Below are positions 23,215 through 32,051 of a stretch of DNA of 34,784 nt, piece after piece. Made by a program: the position numbers and the translations under genes. The stretch covers positions 1 through 34,784 of the forward strand of contig JAQGNJ010000132.1 of the NCBI GenBank assembly GCA_028291885.1, given 5' to 3'. The DNA is from Ramlibacter sp. (GTDB lineage: Bacteria > Pseudomonadota > Gammaproteobacteria > Burkholderiales > Burkholderiaceae_C). Every line of letters starts with the position of its first letter. Position 1 is the first letter of the stretch. The notes beneath the pieces were generated by a model. The model was not told the origin of the DNA and searched no databases. It was given only the letters and a program-made list of their open reading frames with translations.

Positions 23215-24504
23215 TCACTTGAAGCCGAGGGTGTGCGGCAGCCAGGTGGACAGGGCCGGAACGAAGGTCAGGATGACGAGCACGACGCCGTGCGCAACGA
23301 GGAAGGGCTTGAGTTCGCGCACCAGCGGCCCCAGCGGCACGCGCGCCACGTTGGACGTGACGAACAGCAAACCGCCGACCGGCGGCGTGATCATCCCCAG
23401 CGTGAGATTGAAGATGACGATCATCGCGAAGTGGATCGGGTCGATGCCCAGCTTCATCGCCACCGGGCCGAGGATCGGCGCCAGCACCATCACGCCGGGC
23501 AGCGGCTCGATGAAGATGCCGAACAGCAGCAGCAGCACGTTCACCAGGACCAGGAAGGTCCAGGGCGACAGCTTCATCGCGATGATCCAGTCGGCCAGGG
23601 CCTGCGGCACGCCTTCGATGGTCAGCACCCAGGCGAAGGACGCGGACAGGCCGATGATGATCAGCACCGACGCACTGAGCAGGGCCGAGCGGGCCAGGAT
23701 GTCGGGCAGCGCCTTCCATTCGAGCGTGCGGTAGACGAACTTGCCGCAGACCAGCGCATAGAACACCGCGACCACCGACGCTTCGGTCGGCGTGAACCAG
23801 CCGGCGCGCATGCCGCCGAGGATCACGATCGGCAGCAGCAGGGCCGGCAGCGCGCGCCAGGTCGTGCGCAGCATCTCGTCGAAGGTGGGGTTCTGGCCGT
23901 CGCCCTTGTAGTTGCGCTGCCTGGACACCCACCAGTTGACCACGCACATCGCGACCGCGATCAGCACGCCGGGAAGCAGGCCGGCCACGAACAGCGCGCC
24001 GACCGACACGTTGTCGTCCTGCAGCGCGTAGATGATCATGATGATCGACGGCGGGATGATCGGCCCGACGATCGCGGTGGATGCCGTCAGCGCCGCGGCG
24101 TAGGCGCGGTCGTAGCCCGCCTTGGCCATCATCCGGATCAGCATCGATCCGGGACCGGCCGCATCGGCCAGGGCCGAGCCCGAGATGCCGGAAAAGAAGG
24201 TCAGCGACACGACGTTGGTGTAGCCCAGTCCGCCGCGGCGGTGGCCGACGAACTGGCCGGCGAAGCGCAGCAGCACGTCGGTCAGCGAACCACCGCTCAT
24301 GAGCTCGGCCGCGAGGATGAAGAACGGGACCGCCATCAGCGGGAAGCTGTCGATGCCGGTGAATGTTTCCTTGAGCAGCACCATCAGCGGATAGCTGTCG
24401 GCGACCAGCAGGGCGGTGGCCGTGGCCAGGCCGAGCGCGAACGCGACCGGCACGCCGATCGCGAGAAAGAAGCAGGCCGCAACGACCAGTGCGATGCTGG
24501 TCAT
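23215..24504 (-). CDS. TRAP transporter large permease (DctM-type), second system
   Basis: A 429-residue large TRAP subunit with 11-12 hydrophobic segments. Family stretches are TGIDSFPLMAVPFFILAAELMSGG, SGISGSALADAAGPGSMLIRMM, GPIIPPSIIMIIYALQDD and GMITPPVGGLLFVTSNVARV. It diverges from the first system's permease (charged loops and DctP partner differ), so the substrate probably differs. Its ATG overlaps the small-subunit stop by four bases. Its stop lies six bases before the gcv -10 box with no terminator between, so its transcript should run into the glycine riboswitch. Confidence 0.95.
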   Translation of the reverse strand: MTSIALVVAACFFLAIGVPVAFALGLATATALLVADSYPLMVLLKETFTGIDSFPLMAVPFFILAAELMSGGSLTDVLLRFAGQFVGHRRGGLGYTNVVSLTFFSGISGSALADAAGPGSMLIRMMAKAGYDRAYAAALTASTAIVGPIIPPSIIMIIYALQDDNVSVGALFVAGLLPGVLIAVAMCVVNWWVSRQRNYKGDGQNPTFDEMLRTTWRALPALLLPIVILGGMRAGWFTPTEASVVAVFYALVCGKFVYRTLEWKALPDILARSALLSASVLIIIGLSASFAWVLTIEGVPQALADWIIAMKLSPWTFLVLVNVLLLLFGIFIEPLPGVMVLAPILGPVAMKLGIDPIHFAMIVIFNLTLGMITPPVGGLLFVTSNVARVPLGPLVRELKPFLVAHGVVLVILTFVPALSTWLPHTLGFK

Positions 24505-25013
24505 AGCGCAGCGCTCGCGGCGGCGTCGAAATGCGCGTCGGACGCGAATTCACGTTTGAGCACATAGGCGCGGACGATCAGCAGGAAGTGCACGATCAGC
24601 AGGATGCCGCCGATCAGCATTGCGCTGTAGATCCAGGAGAACGGGATCTGTGTCGCCGCGGTCAGCTGGAATTGCGTGCGCTCCATGTACAGCCAGCCGT
24701 ACCAGACCATGAAACCGAAGAAGGCGAACAGCAGGGCCGCGACGAGGGCGCGGATGGCGATGCCGACGGGCGCCGGGAAGGCGTCCTGCAGGTTCTCCAC
24801 GGCGATGTGGCCGCCGTAGCGCAGCACCGGGCCGGCGCCCAGGAAGGTCAGCCAGATCATCATGTGGCGCGACACTTCCTCGGCCCATTCGAGCGAGGCG
24901 CTGGTGAGATAGCGCATCGCCACGTTGGTGAAAATGATGACGGCCATGGTCGCCAGCAGCAGGATCAGCGCCCAGCGGTTCGCGGCGAGGAAGTAGCGTT
25001 CGAAGGTTTTCAC
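24501..25013 (-). CDS. TRAP transporter small membrane subunit (DctQ-type), second system
   Basis: A 170-residue small subunit with four hydrophobic segments: RWALILLLATMAVIIFTNVAMRY, the EEVSRHMMIWLTFLGAGPVL segment carrying the EExSR motif, ALVAALLFAFFGFMVWYGWL and YSAMLIGGILLIVHFLLIV. It ends in a short alanine-rich tail, without the long acidic tail of the first system. It is the second gene of P-Q-M. The 84-base gap after the binding-protein gene contains a terminator-like hairpin, so Q and M are probably expressed at a lower level. Confidence 0.93.
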   Translation of the reverse strand: MKTFERYFLAANRWALILLLATMAVIIFTNVAMRYLTSASLEWAEEVSRHMMIWLTFLGAGPVLRYGGHIAVENLQDAFPAPVGIAIRALVAALLFAFFGFMVWYGWLYMERTQFQLTAATQIPFSWIYSAMLIGGILLIVHFLLIVRAYVLKREFASDAHFDAAASAAL

Positions 25014-25045
25014 TGTTGTTCTGGATCTGGTGAAAGCGCTTGCGC

Positions 25046-25074
25046 AAACAAAACCGCCCGGACTTGCCGGGCGG
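25046..25074 (-). terminator. Intergenic terminator/attenuator between TRAP P and Q genes
   Basis: On the minus strand CCGCCCGG-CAAGT-CCGGGCGG, a perfect 8-bp stem, is followed by TTTTGTTTG. The hairpin lies 24 bases after the binding-protein gene and inside the operon. It would let part of transcription through and protect the upstream mRNA, giving more binding protein than permease. Confidence 0.75.
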
Positions 25075-25097
25075 GCATGCGTCGGGCTGGCGCGACT

Positions 25098-26069
25098 TTA
25101 GCGCACGTCCTGGATCTTCTTGATGTTGTCGGCGCCGAATTCCTTGGCGTACGACACGTAGGCCGGCTTGAGCGCCTCGCGGAAGGCGTTGCCGTCGACC
25201 ACCTTGATGACCTTCATGCCTTCCTTCTCGAGCTGGGCGATGCCGTTGTTCTCGTCCTCGTTGACCTTCTTGCGCTGGGCCGCGCCGGCCTTCTTCGCCG
25301 CCTCGCCGAACACCTTCTTGTCGGCGTCCGACAGCTTGTTCCACACCTTGGGTGCGAGCAGCAGCAGGGCCGGCGAGTACACGTGGCCGGTCAGCGACAG
25401 GTGCTTCTGGACCTGCGAGAACTTGGACGACAGGATCACCGGGATCGGGTTCTCCTGGCCGTCGACCGTGCCTTGCTGCAGCGCGCCGAACAGCTCGGGG
25501 AACGCCATCGGCGTGGGCAGGATGCCGAAGGTCTTGTAGCCGTCCATGTGGACCTTGTTTTCCATGGTCCGCATCTTCAGGCCGGCGGCGTCGGCCGGCT
25601 TGACGATGTCGCGCTTGCTGTTGGTCATGTGGCGAAAGCCGTTCTCGGTCCAGCCCAGCGCGATGATGCCCTTGCTCGGGAACTTGGCCAGGATGCCCTG
25701 GCCGATCGGGCCGTCCATCACCTTGCGGGCGTGGTCGTAGTCGCGGAACAGGAAGGGGATGTCGACGATCTTGACTTCGGGCACGAAGTTGCCGACCGGG
25801 CCGGTGGACGTGTTCACCAGGTCCTGGGTCCCGAGCTGCACGGCTTCGATCTGCTCGCGTTCGCCGCCCAGCGCCGAGTTCGGGAAGTGCTGGCACTTGT
25901 AGCGGCCCTGCGTGCCCTTCTCGACCTCTTCGCAGAAGACGGTGGAGCCGACGCCGTAGTGGGAGGTGGGGGAGGTCGCGTAGCCGATCTTCAGGACGGT
26001 CTGGGCCATCGCGCCGGCCGACAGGAAGATGCCGAACGAGAGGGCTGCGAACAGGCGGGTCGATTTCAT
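25098..26069 (-). CDS. TRAP transporter substrate-binding protein (DctP-type), second system
   Basis: A 323-residue periplasmic binding protein. The signal peptide is MKSTRLFAALSFGIFLSAGAMA, with cleavage before QT. The mature protein has the DctP landmarks HFPNSALGGEREQIEAVQLGTQDL, GLKMRTMENKVH with the ligand-carboxylate arginine, and MAFPELFGALQQGTVDGQENP. Two cysteines in FCEEVEKGTQGRYKC could form a disulfide in the periplasm, which is not usual for the family. The start at 26069 is set by the signal peptide and CGGAGAC upstream; the track's 685-residue version is spurious. The ligand is probably an organic acid. Nothing nearby identifies it. Confidence 0.94.
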   Translation of the reverse strand: MKSTRLFAALSFGIFLSAGAMAQTVLKIGYATSPTSHYGVGSTVFCEEVEKGTQGRYKCQHFPNSALGGEREQIEAVQLGTQDLVNTSTGPVGNFVPEVKIVDIPFLFRDYDHARKVMDGPIGQGILAKFPSKGIIALGWTENGFRHMTNSKRDIVKPADAAGLKMRTMENKVHMDGYKTFGILPTPMAFPELFGALQQGTVDGQENPIPVILSSKFSQVQKHLSLTGHVYSPALLLLAPKVWNKLSDADKKVFGEAAKKAGAAQRKKVNEDENNGIAQLEKEGMKVIKVVDGNAFREALKPAYVSYAKEFGADNIKKIQDVR

Positions 26070-26155
26070 TGGGTCTCCGGTGGAATGAACTGCAATCGCG
26101 CGACTATGCACGACGCCCCGCACCGTCCGCCACCGGATTTCTACCGACAACCCTG

Positions 26156-27838
26156 TCACATGTTCACGTAGCTCGGTCCGCCGCCGCCTTCCGGGGGGAT
26201 CCAGACGATGTTCTGCGTCGGGTCCTTGATGTCGCAGGTCTTGCAGTGCACGCAGTTCTGGGCGTTGATCTGCAGGCGGTCGCTGTTGTCCTCGTTCTTG
26301 ACGAACTCGTAGACGCCGGCCGGGCAGTAGCGCGCCTCCGGCCCGGCGAACTTCGCCAGGTTGACGGCCACGGGGATCGACGCGTCCTTGAGCGTCAGGT
26401 GCGGCGGCTGGTTCTCCTCGTGGTTGGTGTTGGAGATGAACACCGAGGTGAGCCGGTCGAAGGTGAGCTTGCCGTCCGGCCTGGGATAGACGATGGGCTT
26501 GCACTGCGCCGCGGGCTTGAGGTAGACGTGGTCCGGCTTGTCGCGGTGGATGGTCCAGGGGATGCGGCCATTGAGCACGAACTGCTCGATGCCGGTCATC
26601 ACCGTGGCGACGGTGCGGCCCTTCTTGAACCACTGCTTGAAGTTGCGCGACTTGTTCAGCTCGTCGCGCAGCCAGGACTTCTCGAAGAGGGCGGGATACG
26701 CGGTCAGTTCGTCGTGCTGGCGTCCCGCGGTGATGGCTTCGTACGCGGCCTGCGCCGCGAGCATGCCGGTCTTGATCGCGGCGTGGCTGCCCTTGATCCG
26801 CGACGCGTTCAGGTAGCCGGCTTCGCAGCCCACCAGCGCACCGCCCGGGAACACCGTCTTGGGCAGCGACAGGATGCCGCCGACCGTCAGCGAGCGCGCG
26901 CCGTAGGCGAGGCGCTTGGCGGGCTTGGCGCCCTCGAAATACCAGCGGATGTTCGGATGGGTCTTGAAGCGCTGGAACTCCTCGAACGGGCTCAGGTACG
27001 GGTTCGTGTAGTCGAGGCCGACGACGAAGCCCACCGCCACCTGGTTGTTCTCCATGTGGTACAGGAAGGAGCCGCCATAGGTCGCGTCGTCGAGCGGCCA
27101 GCCGGCGCTGTGCAGCGCCAGCCCGGGCTGGTGGCGGGCCGGATCGATTTCCCACAGCTCCTTGATGCCGATGCTGTAGCTTTGCGGGTCCTTGCCCTGG
27201 TCCAGCTTGAACTTGTCGATCAGCTGGCGGCCCAGGTGGCCGCGCGAGCCCTCGGCGAAGATCGTGTACTTGGCGTGCAGCTCCATCCCGAGCTGGAAGT
27301 TCTCGCCCGGCTCGCCGTCCTTGGCGATGCCCATGTTGCCGGTCGCGACGCCCTTGACCGAGCCGTTCTCGTTGTAGAGCACTTCGGCGGCCGGGAAGCC
27401 CGGGAAGATCTCGACGCCCAGGGCCTCGGCCTGCTGCGCCAGCCAGCGGGTGAAATTCGCCAGGCTGATGATGTAGTTGCCGTCGTTGTGGAAGTTCCTG
27501 GGCAGCATGAAGTTGGGCGTGCGAAACGCGCCGGCTTCGGTGGTGAACAGGAAGATGTCCTCGGTCACCGGCTGGTTCAGCGGCGCGCCCATCTCCTTCC
27601 AGTCGGGGAACAGCTCGTACAGGGCGCGCGGGTCCATGATCGCGCCGGACAGGATGTGCGCTCCGGGCTCCGCGCCTTTCTCCAGAACCACCACCGACAC
27701 CTCCTTGCCGTGGTCCGCCGCCAGCTGCTTGAGGTGGATCGCCGTCGACAGGCCAGCGGGTCCGCCCCCCACCACCACGACGTCGTACTCCATGGCTTCG
27801 CGCGGACCGTACTGGGCGAGGATTTGTTCTTGGTTCAT
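26156..27838 (-). CDS. Electron-transfer flavoprotein:ubiquinone oxidoreductase
   Basis: ETF-QO carries electrons from electron-transfer flavoprotein (fatty-acid and amino-acid dehydrogenases) into the membrane quinone pool. The 560-residue length is normal. The FAD-binding motif VVVVGGGPAGLSTAIHL is at about 20-36. The membrane-surface and quinone-binding regions lie in the middle. The C-terminal 4Fe-4S domain has Cys505 (YCPAGVYEF) and Cys529/532/535 (NCVHCKTCDIKDP). It is a single gene reading away from the SDR operon with 60 bases between. The TRAP operon follows after 86 bases. ETF alpha/beta genes are not in the window. Confidence 0.96.
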   Translation of the reverse strand: MNQEQILAQYGPREAMEYDVVVVGGGPAGLSTAIHLKQLAADHGKEVSVVVLEKGAEPGAHILSGAIMDPRALYELFPDWKEMGAPLNQPVTEDIFLFTTEAGAFRTPNFMLPRNFHNDGNYIISLANFTRWLAQQAEALGVEIFPGFPAAEVLYNENGSVKGVATGNMGIAKDGEPGENFQLGMELHAKYTIFAEGSRGHLGRQLIDKFKLDQGKDPQSYSIGIKELWEIDPARHQPGLALHSAGWPLDDATYGGSFLYHMENNQVAVGFVVGLDYTNPYLSPFEEFQRFKTHPNIRWYFEGAKPAKRLAYGARSLTVGGILSLPKTVFPGGALVGCEAGYLNASRIKGSHAAIKTGMLAAQAAYEAITAGRQHDELTAYPALFEKSWLRDELNKSRNFKQWFKKGRTVATVMTGIEQFVLNGRIPWTIHRDKPDHVYLKPAAQCKPIVYPRPDGKLTFDRLTSVFISNTNHEENQPPHLTLKDASIPVAVNLAKFAGPEARYCPAGVYEFVKNEDNSDRLQINAQNCVHCKTCDIKDPTQNIVWIPPEGGGGPSYVNM

Positions 27839-27898
27839 GGGGGTCTCGTCGATAATGAGCTGAACATTTTACGAGCGCAATTCCTGCAGGAGAACCAC

Positions 27899-28681
27899 GT
27901 GGCGTACAGCATCGATCTTTCGGGCCGGGTGGCCTTCATCACCGGCGCGTCGAGCGGCCTGGGCGCGCAGTTCGCGCGCACGTTGTCGCGCGCGGGCGCG
28001 GCGGTCGTGCTGGCCAGCCGCCGGGTGGAAAAGCTCAAGGACCTGCGGGCCCAGATCGAAGCCGAAGGCGGCGACGCCCACGTCCTGGCGCTCGACGTGA
28101 CCGACCTCGACAGCATCAAGGCAGCGGTCGCCCACGCCGAAACCGAAGTCGGCGCGATCGACATCCTGGTCAACAACTCCGGCGTCAGCACCACGCAGCG
28201 CATCCAGGATGTGAGCGAGGAAGACTACGACTACATCTTCGACACCAACGTCAAGGGCGCCTTCTTCGTCGCGCAGGAAGTAGGCAAGCGCATGCTGGCG
28301 CGGGCGCGCGGCGCCGCCCCCGGCACCTACATCGGCGGGCGCATCATCAACATCGCGTCGATGGCGGGCCTGAAGGTGCTGCCGCAGATCGGCGTGTACG
28401 CGATGAGCAAGGCCGCCGTGGTGCAGATGACCAAGGCGCTGGCGCTGGAATGGGGCCGCTTCGGCATCAACGTCAACGCGATCTGTCCCGGCTACATCGA
28501 CACCGAGATCAACCACCACCACTGGCAGACCGAGCAGGGCATCAAGCTGGTGAACATGCTGCCGCGCAAGCGCGTCGGCCAGCCCGAAGACCTCGACGCG
28601 CTGATCGTGCTGCTCTCCAGCAGCCAGAGCCATTTCGTCAACGGGGCGGTGATCGCCGCCGACGACGGCTTCGGCGTGTAG
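27899..28681 (+). CDS. SDR-family oxidoreductase
   Basis: A 260-residue classical short-chain dehydrogenase. It has the Rossmann motif TGASSGLG (15-22), NNSG in place of NNAG, catalytic Ser154 (NIASMAG), Tyr167 and Lys171 (YAMSKAA), and the ICPGYIDTEINHHHW lid. I use the GTG at 27899 because AGGAGA precedes it by about eight bases and the family starts AYSIDLSGRVAFITG; the track's 26069 start crosses the ETF-QO gene. It is first of a three-gene operon with an EamA exporter (six bases later) and a thioesterase. The substrate is unknown; FabG-like 3-oxoacyl reduction is one possibility. Confidence 0.92.
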   Translation: MAYSIDLSGRVAFITGASSGLGAQFARTLSRAGAAVVLASRRVEKLKDLRAQIEAEGGDAHVLALDVTDLDSIKAAVAHAETEVGAIDILVNNSGVSTTQRIQDVSEEDYDYIFDTNVKGAFFVAQEVGKRMLARARGAAPGTYIGGRIINIASMAGLKVLPQIGVYAMSKAAVVQMTKALALEWGRFGINVNAICPGYIDTEINHHHWQTEQGIKLVNMLPRKRVGQPEDLDALIVLLSSSQSHFVNGAVIAADDGFGV

Positions 28682-28687
28682 CCCGGC

Positions 28688-29581
28688 GTGTTTCGCGGCG
28701 TCCTGGCCGGACTCGCGGCCGGCGCGCTCTGGGGTCTGGTGTTCGTGGCGCCTCGCATGGTCCCGGGCTTCGCCGCGGTGGACCTGGCGGCTGGCCGCTT
28801 CGTCGTCTACGGACTGGTTGCTTTCGCCGTGATGCTGGCCGGCCTGCGCACGCGCCGGCTGCCGACATTGCGGCAGGCCGGCGCCGCCGCCGCCATGAGC
28901 CTGCTGGGATTCACCGGCTACTACCTGCTGCTGGTGCTGGCGATCCGCGACGCGGGAACCGAGGTGCCGACGCTGGTCATCGGAACCATTCCCCTGTGGG
29001 TGATGCTGCTCGGCAAGCCGCGCCACCTGCGCTGGTCGGCGCTGGTCCCGGGCATCGCGCTGACCGCCGCCGGCCTTGGGCTGATGATGGTTTCGCATGG
29101 CGGTGGCGCCACCGGTGACGGCGCGGCGGATTTCGGCCGTGGCATCGCCTTCGCCGTGGCCTCGCTCGCCTGCTGGACGGCCTTCGCGCTGCTGAATTCG
29201 GCCTGGCTCAAGCGCCACCCCGAAGTGGCGGCGACAGCCTGGGCCAACTGGCTGGGCGTGGCGACGGGGCTGGGCGGCCTGGTGCTCTGGCTCGTGGCAG
29301 GGACCGGCGCACGCAGCCTGGTCGCGCAGGAGCAGGGCCGATTGTTCGTGCTGCTGTGCGTGGCCACCGGCTTCGGTTCCGCATGGCTGGCGACGATCCT
29401 TTGGAACATCGCCAGCCAGCGCCTCCCGGCCAGCCTGTGCGGACAGCTGATCGTCAGCGAGACGCTGTTCGCACTGCTTTATTCTTTCGCCTGGGACGGC
29501 CGCTGGCCGACCCTGTCGCAATCCGCCGCCTGCCTGCTGTTCACGCTCGGCATCCTGGCATCCGTCAAGGCCCACCGATGA
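28688..29581 (+). CDS. EamA/DMT-superfamily transporter
   Basis: A 297-residue membrane protein with ten hydrophobic segments in two EamA repeats (about 1-135 and 145-297). It starts with GTG at 28688 (MFRGVLAGLAAGALWGLVFVAP), six bases after the SDR stop. The typical glycine-alanine-rich first helix and the second-repeat start GIAFAVASLACWTAFALLNSAWL are clear. Such proteins are usually exporters of amino acids or other metabolites. No substrate can be assigned. The stop overlaps the thioesterase start by four bases (ATGA). Confidence 0.88.
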   Translation: MFRGVLAGLAAGALWGLVFVAPRMVPGFAAVDLAAGRFVVYGLVAFAVMLAGLRTRRLPTLRQAGAAAAMSLLGFTGYYLLLVLAIRDAGTEVPTLVIGTIPLWVMLLGKPRHLRWSALVPGIALTAAGLGLMMVSHGGGATGDGAADFGRGIAFAVASLACWTAFALLNSAWLKRHPEVAATAWANWLGVATGLGGLVLWLVAGTGARSLVAQEQGRLFVLLCVATGFGSAWLATILWNIASQRLPASLCGQLIVSETLFALLYSFAWDGRWPTLSQSAACLLFTLGILASVKAHR

Positions 29582-29997
29582 AGATCGAGATCCCCGAGAA
29601 GAAGAAACTGGTGTTCGAGATGACCGTGCCGATCCGCTGGGGCGACATGGACGCGATGGGACACGTCAACAACACGGCGTATTTCCTCTACCTGGAAACG
29701 ATCCGGATCGAGTGGATGCGCACGATCGGCTGCCAGCCGGATCCCAAGGGAGAAGGGCCGGTGATCGTCAACGCCTTCTGCAACTTCTACAAGCAGCTCG
29801 AGTATCCCGGCGACGTGCTGCTCAGGATGTACGCCAGCGATCCGGGCCGCAGCAGCTTCGAGAGCTGGGGCACGATGGAGCGCGGCGACAACCCCGGCGT
29901 GATCCACGCGGCCGGCGGCGCGACCACGGTGTGGGTGGACTTTCCGGCGCAGAAGTCCAAGCCGCTGCCGGACTGGCTGCGCAAGATCGTCGAATGA
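29578..29997 (+). CDS. Hotdog-fold acyl-CoA thioesterase (4HBT-like)
   Basis: A 139-residue single hotdog domain. The signature RWGDMDAMGHVNNTAYFLYLE (20-40) carries the catalytic aspartate of the YbgC/4-hydroxybenzoyl-CoA thioesterase group in GDMDAMGHVNN. The remainder gives the expected beta sheet, ending near WVDFPAQKSKPLPDWLRKIVE. It hydrolyses acyl-CoA or a related thioester in the cytoplasm; chain specificity is unknown. It starts inside the end of the transporter gene, so it is translationally coupled to it. Last gene of the SDR-EamA-thioesterase operon. Confidence 0.92.
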   Translation: MKIEIPEKKKLVFEMTVPIRWGDMDAMGHVNNTAYFLYLETIRIEWMRTIGCQPDPKGEGPVIVNAFCNFYKQLEYPGDVLLRMYASDPGRSSFESWGTMERGDNPGVIHAAGGATTVWVDFPAQKSKPLPDWLRKIVE

Positions 29998-30008
29998 CGC
30001 AGCGGGAT

Positions 30009-30031
30009 CGGCGGCGGGGAACAAGCCGCCG
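30009..30031. terminator. Hairpin between convergent thioesterase and peroxidase-like genes
   Basis: CGGCGGC and GCCGCCG flank a nine-base loop; the flanking GATC sequences could extend the stem past a small bulge. It lies 12 bases after the thioesterase stop. A GTTTTC stretch follows 24 bases later. Likely terminator, orientation uncertain. Confidence 0.4.
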
Positions 30032-30088
30032 CGATCGAGGCAAGCAAGGCCCGGGTTTTCCCGATCGACGGAGGTTCTGCGCCGCCCT

Positions 30089-30670
30089 TCACTTCTGTTT
30101 CGGCACCCGCCCCATCAGGTAGAACTCGGGGTTGGGCATCATGTTGGCGAAGCTGGCCATGCGGTTGGACAGGCCGAAGAACGCGGTGATCGCCGCGATG
30201 TCCCAGATGTCCTCGTCGGTGAAGCCGTGCGTGGACAGCGGCGTGAAGTCGTCTTCGCCGATCTCATCGGAGTGCAGGCAGACCTTCATCGCGAAGTCCA
30301 GCATCGCCATCTGGCGCGGCGTGATGTCGGCCTTGCGGTAGTTCACCGCCACCTGGTCGGCGATCAGCGGCTTCTTCTCGTAGATCCGCAGCAGGGCGCC
30401 ATGCGCGACGACGCAGTACAGGCAGTTGTTGGCGGCGCTGGTCGCCGTCACGATCATCTCGCGGTCGCCCTTGGTCAGCGAACCTTCCTCCTTGAGCATC
30501 AGCGCGTCGTGGTAGGCGAAGAAGGCGCGCCACTCGGCCGGCCGGCGGGCGAAGGCGAGGAACACGTTGGGAACGAAGCCGGCCTTTTCCTGCACCTCCA
30601 GCACCTTGGCGCGGATGTCGTCGGGCAGGTCCTTGAGTTCGGGAGCGGGATAGCGGCGGGTCGTGTTCAT
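30089..30670 (-). CDS. Peroxidase-related protein, AhpD/carboxymuconolactone-decarboxylase-like
   Basis: A 193-residue, all-helical protein of the AhpD-like 'peroxidase-related' group. The redox centre is Cys83-x-x-Cys86 with His90 (NNCLYCVVAHG), and Glu71 (KGDREMIV) upstream completes the usual proton-relay set. The N-terminus ELKDLPDDIRAKVLEVQEKAGFVPN is characteristic of the group. It would reduce peroxides using a small dithiol partner; the partner is unknown. AAGGAGG lies about nine bases before the ATG at 30670. It is a single gene, convergent with the thioesterase and divergent from the ABC operon. Confidence 0.92.
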   Translation of the reverse strand: MNTTRRYPAPELKDLPDDIRAKVLEVQEKAGFVPNVFLAFARRPAEWRAFFAYHDALMLKEEGSLTKGDREMIVTATSAANNCLYCVVAHGALLRIYEKKPLIADQVAVNYRKADITPRQMAMLDFAMKVCLHSDEIGEDDFTPLSTHGFTDEDIWDIAAITAFFGLSNRMASFANMMPNPEFYLMGRVPKQK

Positions 30671-30850
30671 GGTGGTCCTCCTTGCCGCAAGCGTAACGCG
30701 TGCGGCCTGCGGCCGGAGCCCGCAACGGCCGGACGCGGGACGGAAACTATCGGCGGATCAAGTCAATCGTCCTTGGCGTAGTGGTTTGACCCGATGGCGG
30801 GTGCCGCGGCCAGGACCACACTGCACCGCTACAGGATCCCGCCGAGGCCA

Positions 30851-30901
30851 GTCCCGAAAGGGGACACCACCCCAGTGGGGGGCGACCGTGTCGCCAGCGA
30901 C
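30851..30901 (+). other. Structured leader before the ABC operon
   Basis: Three hairpins follow one another, the last ending 17 bases before the ATPase start: GTCCC-GAAAG-GGGAC (30851-30865), CCCC-AGT-GGGG (30870-30880) and GGCGAC-CGT-GTCGCC (30881-30895). The right arm of the third can also pair with CGAC at 30898-30901 (GTCG-CCAG-CGAC), so the last two structures exclude each other. I do not recognise a known riboswitch. It could be a leader regulating the operon or a dispersed repeat. Confidence 0.4.
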
Positions 30902-30918
30902 CTTCAGGAAGCGAGTGC

Positions 30919-31992
<1,074 letters not shown>

Positions 31993-32051
31993 GCGACTCC
32001 TTCCATGCTTTTTCCTGCTCCCATCCACCGATCAAAGAAGGAGACAAAGCC

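Noticed and set aside
23215-26069. Second TRAP system as a glycine transporter because it neighbours the glycine riboswitch
   Set aside because: DctP proteins bind organic acids through a conserved arginine, and the riboswitch belongs to gcvT. Adjacency alone does not support glycine transport.
25098-27155. 685-aa fusion protein joining ETF-QO and TRAP binding-protein sequence
   Set aside because: The N-terminal 360 residues are an off-frame shadow of ETF-QO. A signal peptide and ribosome binding site place the true start at 26069.
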